From: Thalassospiraceae bacterium LMO-JJ14
GTDB lineage: Bacteria; Pseudomonadota; Alphaproteobacteria; Rhodospirillales; Casp-alpha2
Reading direction: 5' to 3'
NCBI GenBank assembly: GCA_021555105.2
Contig: CP134604.1
Coordinates: 1,178,001-1,242,000 of the forward strand
DNA: 64,000 nt
Shown one piece after another: positions 44,362 through 53,302 of this stretch (position 1 is its first letter; the number at the start of each line of letters is the position of its first letter). A program made the translations under genes and the position numbers. The notes under the pieces were generated by a model. The model searched no databases. It worked only from the letters and a program-made list of their open reading frames with translations, and had not been told where the DNA came from.

Positions 44362-46656
44362 CTATGACCCACCGAGATTTTCATTCAGAAAACGCTGTGC
44401 TTCGGAATGGTGGACAGTAAAATTCAAATTTTCTGAACCTTGACGCGCATCCCCCCAAGACACGACCGAAATGACATAATCATCAAGGAAAACAGGGCCT
44501 CCGGAATTGCCGGGGCTTGTGGCCGCATCAATCTGTACAAAAAGGACGTCGGAACCGGCTGCCAAGTTCACGCTTTTGCTTTTTCTGATGGCACTGACGA
44601 CACCGCGCGTGATCGAAAATTCATATCCCTTTGGATGTCCGATCACTTCCACCGTGCTTCCAAGTTCAATTTTATTTTTATTGAAAAAGCGAACAGGTTT
44701 CCCGCGGCTTTGAACCTTTATGAGCGCGAGATCGAGAACGGCATCGCGGGCGATCACCTTGCCGAAGGTTTCCTGTTCGTCGTGCATTTTAAGCTCCACG
44801 AACTCACCCTCGTCGACGACATGATAGTTTGTCATGACAATGTCAGGTCGTACAAAAAAACCCGAGCCAAGTGATGTTCCGGTATAAATGGCAACAACGC
44901 TGTCAAAGCGCGGGTCGTTGGCGGTGCTTTCCTCGAACGTGTTTTCCTTGTATTTCGCAATCGCCGTGTTCCGGTCCTCCAGCATTTCCTTGCGCAGCGC
45001 CGTGATGTTCGTCATGCGCTTGGATTTGGACTGATTGGCGAGATAATGATCGACCAACTGGCTCAACTTAACGCTGGATGGTGCTTTTTCCCAGTCCGCG
45101 ACATCCGCTTCATCGTCTTGCTTCCCAGCAAGGTTCTTCGCATCAGGATCTGTCTCGCTGATACCGTAAGCGACTTCGAAGCGTTCGTTTTCTGTAATAT
45201 CGAATGTGGACTTGAAGTATCGTTTGTTGGCTTTGTCGATCACATAGTAGTGCACGGTCATTGTTTTTGATGCATCGACGTTGGCCACGCGGTACTGGTA
45301 AGCGGCCTTTACCGGCACTTCGATCATCGTCGGTGTCGAACTCAACTGCCCCATGATGTTCTGTAACTCGTTCTGCGCTTCCTGGCGCTTCGCATCGGCC
45401 GCTGCGACGGCGATGATCTTGCCCATGCAGCCGAGGCCGTAGCAGTATTGAGATTGCGCCATGTTAACGTTCATGGCTTCCGTCTGGACGCGCATTTGCG
45501 TCGCCGTGACCTGGTTTTGCAGTTGTGTGTATTTCGGGTTGGATTCCTGTTTGTACCCGACAATTCTCTTGGAAGACCTGCCGCTCATCTTGCCGATTTT
45601 ACGACGCACCTTGGCCAACGCGACATCGAACACGACAAGATAATCGGCATTGTTTGCAGTAGAGCTTTCGAACGCCGTATCCAGCTCGCTTTTTTCGATA
45701 TCGAATGGAAGGTCAACTTCGATCGAGGCCGGAAATTCGATCTGCCCCTGGTTGAGAAGCGTGCGGCTTGTGACTTCAACAAAGCCGACCTTTACGCTGT
45801 CCAGTTTTTGCACTTCATAACCTGCCGATTTTGCCGCAGAGACGATGCTGAGGACATCGGCGAGCTTTCGGTTCTTTTTCGGCAGTTCTTCAAGCCGGGC
45901 GTTCACATAGGCGCGGCTGATGGTTTGCCAGTCGTCGCCGGCAACATTGTCCTGTCCGAGCTGGTCGGCGAATTTAGAAATTTCAGCGCTTGAGCGGCCC
46001 TTCAGAACAGCCGGCAAAGCCGTCGGGTTTTCAACGAAAAACTCTTTTGCACTGAATGATCCGGGATGAACGGCGAAAAAGGGTTCGCCGGAAAAATGGT
46101 CGTAAGCGATGAAATCCGTTGCGGTGCTGCTATCCACCTGTTTGCGAAGCGCAGCGACTTTGGTTTTCAATGCCACCAGACCTTCAGGTTGGTAGGACGG
46201 GTTCACGAAAACGCCATCAGTAGGGATTATTGCCAGGATGCGTTCGGCTGTTTGCAGCTTCAATCTGGCAGAATCCCAGTTCGAAGGATCGGCCGGCCAT
46301 GAAAACGTATCGAGATCAGCCATGGTTTCGGAAATATCGGACTCGAAAACCGTACTGACGTTTTTGACGACGTTGGATATCTCCGAGGACAACTCGGGGT
46401 CGTCCTTGGCTTTGGAATCGAAGTATTCCCGCTGTTCTTCGTAAAGGATCGACGCATCGGCGAAGTTCCCGGCAGCCGTCAATTCCTTCAAATGATCTTT
46501 TTGGTCAAAAAATAATGTATAGCTGTCTTTTGCCACGCGAAAATTGCTGCCTGACGCGTTGGAGACACCTGTGCCGGTTGTCTGGCAACCCGTGACAAAC
46601 AGCATGAACGTCATAGTAGCGCTGAGTAGCAGCTTTCTTCGTGGAACCCCCATCAT
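44362..46656 (-). CDS. Trypsin-like serine protease with long lipoprotein N-terminal part
   Basis: A 764-residue protein. The N-terminus is a lipoprotein signal (FMLFVTGCQ). About 550 residues of unrecognised, helical and repeat-free sequence follow. The last 200 residues are a DegP-type S1C protease: catalytic His in TNYHVVDEGE, Asp in VLDLALIKVQ, Ser in ATSPGNSGGPVF. No PDZ domain follows. The domain likely faces the periplasm from a membrane anchor. The TraT-like gene begins eight bases downstream. The N-terminal sensor-like region is of unknown function. Confidence 0.85.
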   Translation of the reverse strand: MMGVPRRKLLLSATMTFMLFVTGCQTTGTGVSNASGSNFRVAKDSYTLFFDQKDHLKELTAAGNFADASILYEEQREYFDSKAKDDPELSSEISNVVKNVSTVFESDISETMADLDTFSWPADPSNWDSARLKLQTAERILAIIPTDGVFVNPSYQPEGLVALKTKVAALRKQVDSSTATDFIAYDHFSGEPFFAVHPGSFSAKEFFVENPTALPAVLKGRSSAEISKFADQLGQDNVAGDDWQTISRAYVNARLEELPKKNRKLADVLSIVSAAKSAGYEVQKLDSVKVGFVEVTSRTLLNQGQIEFPASIEVDLPFDIEKSELDTAFESSTANNADYLVVFDVALAKVRRKIGKMSGRSSKRIVGYKQESNPKYTQLQNQVTATQMRVQTEAMNVNMAQSQYCYGLGCMGKIIAVAAADAKRQEAQNELQNIMGQLSSTPTMIEVPVKAAYQYRVANVDASKTMTVHYYVIDKANKRYFKSTFDITENERFEVAYGISETDPDAKNLAGKQDDEADVADWEKAPSSVKLSQLVDHYLANQSKSKRMTNITALRKEMLEDRNTAIAKYKENTFEESTANDPRFDSVVAIYTGTSLGSGFFVRPDIVMTNYHVVDEGEFVELKMHDEQETFGKVIARDAVLDLALIKVQSRGKPVRFFNKNKIELGSTVEVIGHPKGYEFSITRGVVSAIRKSKSVNLAAGSDVLFVQIDAATSPGNSGGPVFLDDYVISVVSWGDARQGSENLNFTVHHSEAQRFLNENLGGS

Positions 46657-46821
46657 ACCCCCAAAATCCTATTATTTTTTCCCCTGAGAATTCAATCATA
46701 ACGATACGATAAAAATAAAGTACAATTTTTGTAGATGAATTCAAACCGCAATGCTCTGCATTTGCTCTATGCAAGGACGTAAGCTATTTTTCCGGATCAC
46801 TTCAGGAAGGAAGACGAAAAA

Positions 46822-47508
46822 ATGCCCGAAACCATCAAATTGACAGCATCAGACGGCCACTCGTTCGATGCTTATCGCGCCGATCCTGAAGGTACGCCCT
46901 TTGGCGGCGTGATCGTCATACAGGAAATCTTCGGTGTGAACGTGCACATCCGCGATCTGGTCGAACGCTGGGCGGCGGTCGGCTACACGGCGATTGCGCC
47001 GGCGCTGTACGACCGCTGGGAGCCGGGCTTCGAAACAGGCTACGAGCCTGCGGATATAGAACGTGGCCGTGCCCACAAGGCGACCGCCAATGAAGATCTG
47101 GACGGCGTTATCGCCGATGTCGATGCTGCCCGAGCCGCGATCGCCGATGCCGGGCGGATCGGTGCGGTCGGATACTGCTGGGGCGGGTTCGTGACGTATT
47201 TGGCTGCTTGCCGGCTCGATATCCAGGCGGCCAGTGGTTATTACGGCGGCGGTATCACCGATGTGATCGACGAGGCGCCTAAGTGCCCGACGATTTTGCA
47301 TTTCGGCGATAACGATGCGTCCATTCCGCTTAGCGACGTCGAAGCCGTCCGCGCCGCACATCCGCAAGTGGGCATCAACATTTACGAGGCCGGTCATGGC
47401 TTCCATTGCGACATGCGGGGCAGCTATGATCCGCGTGCGGCTGCCATTGCCGGGATGCGGACGACGCAACTGTTCGAAGCCGTCCTGCGCCGCGGAGAGA
47501 GCGTATGA
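46822..47508 (+). CDS. Dienelactone hydrolase family protein
   Basis: A 228-residue alpha/beta hydrolase. Triad elements fit the family: the Cys nucleophile in GAVGYCWGGFVTY, Asp in HFGDNDASIPLSD, and His in EAGHGFHCDMRGSYD. The N-terminal GGVIVIQEIFGVNVHIRD is typical. It has AGGAAGG upstream. It overlaps the next gene, mtnP, by four bases. No other chlorocatechol genes are nearby, so the natural substrate is unlikely to be dienelactone. Confidence 0.9.
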   Translation: MPETIKLTASDGHSFDAYRADPEGTPFGGVIVIQEIFGVNVHIRDLVERWAAVGYTAIAPALYDRWEPGFETGYEPADIERGRAHKATANEDLDGVIADVDAARAAIADAGRIGAVGYCWGGFVTYLAACRLDIQAASGYYGGGITDVIDEAPKCPTILHFGDNDASIPLSDVEAVRAAHPQVGINIYEAGHGFHCDMRGSYDPRAAAIAGMRTTQLFEAVLRRGESV

Positions 47509-48395
47509 GCGATGCGGCGCAGACACCGATGATCGGCGTGATCGGCGGCAGCGGTCTTTACGAAATCGACGGACTTGAGGATGCCCGCTGGGAGAGCGTG
47601 AAGACCCCCTTCGGCGATCCGTCCGATGACATTCTGCGAGGCACACTCGACGGTATCGAGATGGCCTTTCTGCCGCGCCATGCGCGCGGGCACAGCATTC
47701 CGCCGTCGGACCTGAACTTCCGTGCCAACATTGATGCGCTGAAACGACTCGGCTGCACCGAGGTTCTTTCACTGTCGGCGTGCGGCTCGCTCAAGGATGA
47801 ATACCCGCCGGGCACGTTCGTCGTCGTCGATCAGTTCATCGACCGAACGTTCGCGCGCATCAAAAGCTTTTTTGCCGAGGGTCTGGTCGCCCATGTCGGG
47901 TTCGGGCACCCGGTGTGTTCGCGCCTCGGCGATGCGCTGACGGAAAGTCTGGCGGCGCTGGATATTCCGCATGCGCGGGGCGGTACATATCTCGCCATGG
48001 AAGGGCCACAGTTCTCGACCATCGCGGAATCCAACCTTTACCGCTCATGGGGATGTGACGTGATCGGCATGACCAACATGCCCGAAGCCAAGCTCGCCCG
48101 CGAAGCCGAGATGTGTTACGCCTCCGTCGCCATGGTCACGGATTACGACTGCTGGCATCCGGATCACGACCACGTCTCGGTCGAAGCCATCATCGCCGTC
48201 CTGGTCGGCAATGCCGACAAGGGCCGTTCGCTGGTCAAGGATGTGGTGCCGCGGCTCAAAGGCCGCACGGAAATCTGTCATCAGGGCTGTCATACGGCGC
48301 TGGACAACGCGATCATCACTCATCCGGACAAGCGTGACCCGGGCCTCGTCGCGATGCTCGACGCGGTTGCCGGACGCGTGCTTAATGATGGCTGA
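47505..48395 (+). CDS. mtnP: S-methyl-5'-thioadenosine phosphorylase
   Basis: A 296-residue enzyme that splits 5'-methylthioadenosine with phosphate to adenine and 5-methylthioribose 1-phosphate, in salvage of the by-product of polyamine and homoserine-lactone synthesis. Signatures: MIGVIGGSGLYEIDGL, RHARGHSIPPSDLNFRANI, LSACGSLKDEYPPGTFVVVDQF, YLAMEGPQFSTIAES and VIGMTNMPEAKLAREAEMCY. It overlaps the dienelactone hydrolase and GNAT genes by a few bases, and its product is the substrate of MtnA two genes on. Confidence 0.96.
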   Translation: MSDAAQTPMIGVIGGSGLYEIDGLEDARWESVKTPFGDPSDDILRGTLDGIEMAFLPRHARGHSIPPSDLNFRANIDALKRLGCTEVLSLSACGSLKDEYPPGTFVVVDQFIDRTFARIKSFFAEGLVAHVGFGHPVCSRLGDALTESLAALDIPHARGGTYLAMEGPQFSTIAESNLYRSWGCDVIGMTNMPEAKLAREAEMCYASVAMVTDYDCWHPDHDHVSVEAIIAVLVGNADKGRSLVKDVVPRLKGRTEICHQGCHTALDNAIITHPDKRDPGLVAMLDAVAGRVLNDG

Positions 48396-48849
48396 GTTGA
48401 TTTTTCGCCCTGCTGTTGGTGAAGACCTCAATCGACTTCGTGATATCGCTTTCCGGGCCTATGCAAAATACGTGTCGCGGATCGGCCGCGAGCCGGCACC
48501 GATGGTTGCCGATTTCGCTGCGCACATCGTCCGCAATGAAATCATCGTCGCGGTGTCCGATGACGTCGTTTGCGGCTATATCGTATCCTTTCCACGGGTG
48601 GAAGACTTCTTTATCGAGAATGTTGCCGTTGATCCGGATGCTGCAGGCACCGGGATCGGCAGGGCCTTGATGTCGCATGCCGAGAAAGCGGCCCGTGCGG
48701 CGGGCTGCAATCTTGTCCGTCTTTATACGAACGTAAAAATGCACGAGAACTTTCCCTTCTATGAAGCACTTGGGTATCTTAAAACCCACGACGTGACGGA
48801 AAGCGGGTTTCACCGGGTGTATTTTGAAAAGGCACTGGAGCAGGCATGA
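48388..48849 (+). CDS. GNAT-family N-acetyltransferase
   Basis: A 153-residue acetyltransferase. The acetyl-CoA-binding core is visible: [28 protein letters not shown], with the R/Q-x-x-G-x-G/A-like loop as AGTGIG. The C-terminal half is [24 protein letters not shown] 48385 or 48388 overlaps the mtnP end; its stop overlaps mtnA. It is wedged between the two methylthioadenosine salvage genes, so its substrate may be related, though GNAT proteins are diverse. Confidence 0.88.
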   Translation: MAELIFRPAVGEDLNRLRDIAFRAYAKYVSRIGREPAPMVADFAAHIVRNEIIVAVSDDVVCGYIVSFPRVEDFFIENVAVDPDAAGTGIGRALMSHAEKAARAAGCNLVRLYTNVKMHENFPFYEALGYLKTHDVTESGFHRVYFEKALEQA

Positions 48850-49934
48850 AAGTAGACGGCATTCCTTATCGCACCATCTGGCTGGCCGACGACGGCTGGG
48901 CGGTTGAAATCATCGATCAGACGCGTTTGCCGTTCGAATTCGTCACGGTACGGCTGGAAAACGTCGACGATGCCTGTGTCGCCATTCGCGACATGCTGGT
49001 CCGGGGTGCGCCGCTGATCGGCGCCACGGCGGCCTACGGCATGGCGCTGGCGATGCAGGCGGATGCTTCCGACGTGCATCTTAAAGCGGCCTACGGCAAG
49101 CTGCTGGCGACACGGCCGACGGCGGTCAATCTGCGCTGGGCGCTGGACGACATGAAGGCTCTGCTGGGGCCGCTGTCGGAGAATGAACGCACACAGGCGG
49201 CATACGCGCGGGCCGCCGAAATCTGCGATGAAGACGTGGAAATCTGTTCCGCGATCGGTGACAACGGCCATGCCATCATCCGCGACATCGCCGCGACCAA
49301 ACCGGGCGAACCGGTCAACATTCTGACGCACTGCAATGCCGGATGGCTGGCGACGGTCGACTGGGGCACGGCGCTGGCGCCGATCTACAAGGCCTTCGAC
49401 GCCGGCATTCCGGTGCATGTTTGGGTTGATGAAACCCGGCCCCGCAACCAAGGCGCCAGCCTGACGGCGTGGGAACTGGGCCGCCACGGCGTGCCGCTGA
49501 CGGTGATTGCCGACAATGCCGGCGGCCACCTGATGCAGGAAGGCCGGGTCGACATGTGCATCGTCGGCACAGACCGGACCACGGCGTCGGGGGATGTCTG
49601 CAACAAGATCGGCACCTATCTGAAGGCCCTGGCGGCGCACGATAACGGTGTGCCGTTCTATGTCGCCCTGCCGTCGCCGACCATCGACTGGACGCTGGAC
49701 GACGGCATGGACATACCGATCGAGGAACGTTCCGCCGAAGAGGTGACGAAGATTCAGGGCAAGACGGCGGACGGCAAGATCGTCACCGTTGAAATCGTGC
49801 CGGAAGGTGCGCAAGGGGGAAATCCCGCGTTCGATGTCACGCCGGCCAGGATGGTCACCGGCCTGATCACCGAACGGGGCGTCTGCGCCGCGTCGAAAGA
49901 AGGCCTCAGGGGATTGTTCCCCGAAAAAGCCTGA
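48846..49934 (+). CDS. mtnA: S-methyl-5-thioribose-1-phosphate isomerase
   Basis: A 362-residue isomerase that turns methylthioribose 1-phosphate into the ribulose form. Motifs: [42 protein letters not shown] with the catalytic Cys, [18 protein letters not shown], and the catalytic Asp in [19 protein letters not shown]. No mtnB, mtnC, mtnD or mtnK is in the window, but a FucA-like class II aldolase is, 2.5 kb on. It overlaps the GNAT gene by four bases. Confidence 0.96.
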   Translation: MKVDGIPYRTIWLADDGWAVEIIDQTRLPFEFVTVRLENVDDACVAIRDMLVRGAPLIGATAAYGMALAMQADASDVHLKAAYGKLLATRPTAVNLRWALDDMKALLGPLSENERTQAAYARAAEICDEDVEICSAIGDNGHAIIRDIAATKPGEPVNILTHCNAGWLATVDWGTALAPIYKAFDAGIPVHVWVDETRPRNQGASLTAWELGRHGVPLTVIADNAGGHLMQEGRVDMCIVGTDRTTASGDVCNKIGTYLKALAAHDNGVPFYVALPSPTIDWTLDDGMDIPIEERSAEEVTKIQGKTADGKIVTVEIVPEGAQGGNPAFDVTPARMVTGLITERGVCAASKEGLRGLFPEKA

Positions 49935-49961
49935 ACAAATCCGTTCTGTGGGAGGAACATC

Positions 49962-50915
49962 ATGAAAATCGTCATTACGGGCGGCACCGGTTTCCTTGGC
50001 CGCCTGCTTGCCGAGCGGGCTGTTGCCCGCGGTGATCAGGTAACTCTGTTTGATATTGCCTCGCCGCCGGACGGTCTGGGCGGGCTCGACGGCAAGGTCG
50101 ACGTGGTCCTTGGTGACATCACCGATGCTGCGACGGTCAACGCCGTGATCGCAGGCAGTGACGCGGTGGTGCATCTGGCGTCCATGGTCAGCGCCGGTTC
50201 GGAAGCGGATTTCGACGCCGCCATGCGGGTCAATCTGGATGGCGGGCGGACAGTGCTGGAAGCGGTCCGCGCCAACGGGCCGCAGACGAAACTGTTGTTT
50301 ACTTCAAGCCTGGCCGTGTTCGGCGGGACCGCAATGCCGCCGACGGTTGACGGCATGACCCGCCCGGTGCCGCAGAACACCTATGGGATGACCAAGACGG
50401 TCATGGAGCTTCTGATCAACGACATGAGCCGCAAGGGCTTTTTCGATGGTCGTGTCGGCCGGTTGCCGACGGTGATCGTGCGTCCCGGAAAGCCGAATAC
50501 GGCAGCCTCATCGTTTGCCAGCGGCGTAATCCGCGAGCAGTTGACCGGGGATGTCTGCGAACTGCCGGTCAGCCGCGACCTCACGCTGTGCGTCGGTGGA
50601 TACAGGACCGTGGCCGACGGCTTGATGGCGATGTTGGATGCGCCCGCCGAAAGCTTCGGCGACGACCGGGTGATCAATCTGCCGAATATCACGGTCAGTG
50701 TCAGCGACATGATCGCCGCCACCAAAGCCGTGGCGGTGCGTCACGGCATCACGCTGGGCACGATCGAGGACACGCCCAACGAGACCGTCCGTGCCATTGT
50801 CGGTAGCTGGCCGGTGGCCATGGATGCGACCCGGGCGTTGGCGCTCGGCTGTCCCCGCGATACCGACCTTGATGCGATCATCGAGGCGTTTATCGCGGAT
50901 TACCTGCAGGGCTGA
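49962..50915 (+). CDS. NAD-dependent epimerase/dehydratase, D-erythronate dehydrogenase-like
   Basis: A 317-residue extended SDR. The cofactor motif is GGTGFLGRLL (residues 7-16), with DSD-type FTSSLAVFGG and the catalytic YGMTK. The conserved VRPGKPNTAASSFASGVIRE and SPAxxx-type C-terminus match the DenD group, which oxidises D-erythronate in tetronate catabolism. It begins 27 bases after mtnA with GGGAGGAAC upstream. Other tetronate genes of the usual cluster are not present except the aldolase fused further on, which belongs to the same superfamily as OtnC. Confidence 0.85.
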   Translation: MKIVITGGTGFLGRLLAERAVARGDQVTLFDIASPPDGLGGLDGKVDVVLGDITDAATVNAVIAGSDAVVHLASMVSAGSEADFDAAMRVNLDGGRTVLEAVRANGPQTKLLFTSSLAVFGGTAMPPTVDGMTRPVPQNTYGMTKTVMELLINDMSRKGFFDGRVGRLPTVIVRPGKPNTAASSFASGVIREQLTGDVCELPVSRDLTLCVGGYRTVADGLMAMLDAPAESFGDDRVINLPNITVSVSDMIAATKAVAVRHGITLGTIEDTPNETVRAIVGSWPVAMDATRALALGCPRDTDLDAIIEAFIADYLQG

Positions 50916-50933
50916 GGGTGGAGTAAGGGATAA

Positions 50934-52274
50934 TCATCCCTCGGCGACATCCCGGGCCATGCGCGCCGCCAGGCCGATATAGGCTTCGGGGTCGAGCAGG
51001 GTATCGATTTCATCCTCGCTCAGGGCATCGGTCACGGTGGGCAGCCGCATCAGCGCTTCCTTCATGGTGGTATCTTCCTTGAAGGCAGTCATGCAGGCGG
51101 CGTGAAGAACATCGTGCGCCTTCTGGCGGCCGAATTTCTCACCCAGCGACATCATAACCGCTTCCGAAAGCGTAAGCCCCTTGGTGATGTCGAGATTGCG
51201 GCGCATGTTGGCGGCACGGACATCCAGCCCGTCGCAAAGAACGATGGTTTTCGCCAGCGCGGCATCGGCCTGACATACGGTGCGGCTGATAAATTCCCGT
51301 TCGGTGTTGAGTGCAATTTTATCGCGTTCGTTCTCGCTGACCATCGTCTCGAACGCCAGTGAAACGCTGGAGCGCACCGTCCGCACCAATCCGGCGATGC
51401 TTTCACAGATCGCGGGGTTGCGCTTGTGCGGCATGGTCGACGAGCCGACCTTGCCGGCGGGGTAGGGTTCCTCGACTTCCTGCAGTTCGGTCTTGGTCAT
51501 CAGGAACAGTTCGTTGGCGATCTTGCCGCAGGTGCCGGCGATCATCGCCAGAACGGAAACCATCTCGACCAGCCGGTCGCGGGCGGTGTGCCATGTGATG
51601 GCCGGTTCCTCTAGTTCCAGATTGCGCATCAGTTTTTCACGCACGGCAAAGCCCTGATCGCCGAGCGCGGCCAGGGTGCCGACGGCGCCGCCGAACTGTC
51701 CGGCCAGAAGCCGCGGGCGCATTTCGTCAATCCGGGTCTGGTGGCGGCGGACCTCGTCGAGCCAGATGGCGGCCTTGTAGCCGAACGTCACCGGCTGCGC
51801 ATGCTGGCCGTGGGTGCGGCCGGGCATGGCCGTGGCGGCATGGGTGACCGCATGATCGGCCAGGCTGTCGGCCAGGGCTTCGAGTCGCCCGGCGATGACA
51901 TCAATGGCGTCCCTGATCTGCAGGATCATGCCGGTGTCGGTGATGTCCTGCGTCGTCGCCCCCCAGTGAACATATTCGCCCAGACCGTCCGGGCATTTCG
52001 CGCCGATCATGCGGACCAGTGGGACGATCGGATGCGAAGTGCGGTCCATCTCGCGTTTCATTTCGGAAAGATCGTAATCGGCGGCATCCCCGGCATCGCG
52101 AATGGCTTTGGCCGCCTCGGCGGGGATGATCCCCAGTTCGGCCTCGGCTTCGGCCAGGGCGACCTCGACATCCAGCCAGGCCTGTACGGTGCGGACGTCG
52201 GAGAAGATCTCCCGCATTTCGCTGGTTGAAAACTGATCACGAAACAATTCGCTGTCGATAACGTACGCGGCCAT
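50934..52274 (-). CDS. Adenylosuccinate-lyase-family protein
   Basis: A 446-residue fumarase/aspartase-superfamily lyase. The superfamily signature is GSSTMPHKRNPAICE, with TTQDITDTG and GRTHGQHAQPVTFG regions also present. Its N-terminus (VIDSELFRDQFSTSEMREIF) differs from housekeeping alphaproteobacterial PurB, so this may be a paralogue such as a cycloisomerase or another beta-elimination lyase. It is on the minus strand with its own spacer (52275-52431) shared with the plus-strand aldolase fusion. Substrate unknown. Confidence 0.83.
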   Translation of the reverse strand: MAAYVIDSELFRDQFSTSEMREIFSDVRTVQAWLDVEVALAEAEAELGIIPAEAAKAIRDAGDAADYDLSEMKREMDRTSHPIVPLVRMIGAKCPDGLGEYVHWGATTQDITDTGMILQIRDAIDVIAGRLEALADSLADHAVTHAATAMPGRTHGQHAQPVTFGYKAAIWLDEVRRHQTRIDEMRPRLLAGQFGGAVGTLAALGDQGFAVREKLMRNLELEEPAITWHTARDRLVEMVSVLAMIAGTCGKIANELFLMTKTELQEVEEPYPAGKVGSSTMPHKRNPAICESIAGLVRTVRSSVSLAFETMVSENERDKIALNTEREFISRTVCQADAALAKTIVLCDGLDVRAANMRRNLDITKGLTLSEAVMMSLGEKFGRQKAHDVLHAACMTAFKEDTTMKEALMRLPTVTDALSEDEIDTLLDPEAYIGLAARMARDVAEG

Positions 52275-52401
52275 TGGGGAAACTCCTGTGGGGAAACGCC
52301 TTATTTATCCGGCAGAGATTGGACGGCATCCTATCGGGGCCGTCAACGCCGATAGGATTGATTTTCCTTGATCTATGATGAATTGGAATAATATAGTGAC
52401 T

Positions 52402-52415
52402 TACCTATATAGGTA
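52402..52415. promoter_or_regulatory. Perfect 14-bp palindrome before the antitoxin-aldolase gene
   Basis: TACCTATATAGGTA is its own reverse complement, ending 16 bases before the start codon at 52432 in an AT-rich spacer. Phd/YefM antitoxins bind short palindromes in their own promoters, so this is a plausible self-operator for the fused protein downstream. The TATATA core could also serve as a -10 element, in which case bound protein would block initiation. Confidence 0.55.
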
Positions 52416-52431
52416 TGTAACTAATTAATAT

Positions 52432-53277
52432 ATGAAACATGATCGATTCGCGTTGAAAATCAGCGCCACGGATGCCAACCAGCGGTTTTCGCGCCTCCTT
52501 GCCGAAAGCGAAGAGGGCCGCGATGTCATTATCACCAAGCGCGGTCGCCCGGTAGCACGGCTGCTGTCGATGCATGCGGACACCAAAGCCGCCCCTTTGG
52601 CAGGTGTGCCGGTGGATCCCGACATACCCGATTTCTCTAAACGCCGGGCGCTGATCGATACCTGTCGGCGGATGAATGCGGTGGGATTGAATCAGGGGAC
52701 CAGCGGCAATGCGTCGACCCGCGTCGAGGGCGGGCTGCTGATCACGCCGTCGGGGCTCGATTACGACAGAACGGAACCGGTCGATATCGTGAAAATCGAC
52801 TGGGCGGGCCGCGTGCTGCGGGGCCACCGCGCACCGTCCAGTGAATGGCATTTCCACTGCCGTGTCATGGAAGCCCGCCCCAAGGCCGGGGCGCTGCTGC
52901 ACACACACTCCATCAATGCGACGACGCTGGCGTGTTTGAGCCGGGGCATTCCGCCGTTTCATTACATGGTCGCCGTGGCCGGCGGGCGGGATATCCGTTG
53001 TGCGCCCTATGCCACCTTCGGCACGGAAAAGCTCGCCGACGCGGTGCTCGAAGCGCTGGACGGCCGGCTTGCATGCCTGATGGAGAACCATGGCATGCTG
53101 GTGTTGGGACGGGACCTGGAAGAGGCGTTCAAGCGGGCCATTGAAATTGAAACGCTGGCCGAGCAGTACCTGAAGGCGCTGGCCATCGGCACTCCGAAAC
53201 TGCTGACCGTCGGCGAAATGGAAGTGGTGCTTGAGAAATTCAAAAATTATAGCGCCTGGGCCGACCCGAAGCGCTAA
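52432..53277 (+). CDS. Phd/YefM-type antitoxin domain fused to class II (FucA-like) aldolase
   Basis: A 281-residue protein with two unrelated parts in one frame. Residues 6-47 match a Phd/YefM DNA-binding antitoxin (KISATDANQRFSRLLAE, EGRDVIITKRGRPVARLL). After a 20-residue linker, residues 68-270 form a class II aldolase: NQGTSGNASTRVEGGLLITP, catalytic Glu138 in SSEWHFH, zinc His157, His159 (LHTHS) and His220 (ENHGML). FucA-type enzymes cleave sugar phosphates to dihydroxyacetone phosphate. Near mtnP/mtnA it may cleave methylthioribulose 1-phosphate, or with denD-like it may act on a tetronate. No toxin gene is adjacent. ATG 81 codons in (52672) would give the aldolase alone, but lacks the first helix. 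Confidence 0.85.
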   Translation: MKHDRFALKISATDANQRFSRLLAESEEGRDVIITKRGRPVARLLSMHADTKAAPLAGVPVDPDIPDFSKRRALIDTCRRMNAVGLNQGTSGNASTRVEGGLLITPSGLDYDRTEPVDIVKIDWAGRVLRGHRAPSSEWHFHCRVMEARPKAGALLHTHSINATTLACLSRGIPPFHYMVAVAGGRDIRCAPYATFGTEKLADAVLEALDGRLACLMENHGMLVLGRDLEEAFKRAIEIETLAEQYLKALAIGTPKLLTVGEMEVVLEKFKNYSAWADPKR

Positions 53278-53302
53278 GTGATCAACAGAACAGGTCCAAC
53301 AA

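Noticed and set aside
48810-50174. 454-residue minus-strand frame opposite mtnA
   Set aside because: It is antisense to mtnA and lacks any recognisable domain.
52275-53300. Toxin partner for the Phd/YefM-like domain
   Set aside because: No Doc, YoeB/RelE or PIN-type gene is adjacent on either strand; the neighbours are a lyase and a cupin.
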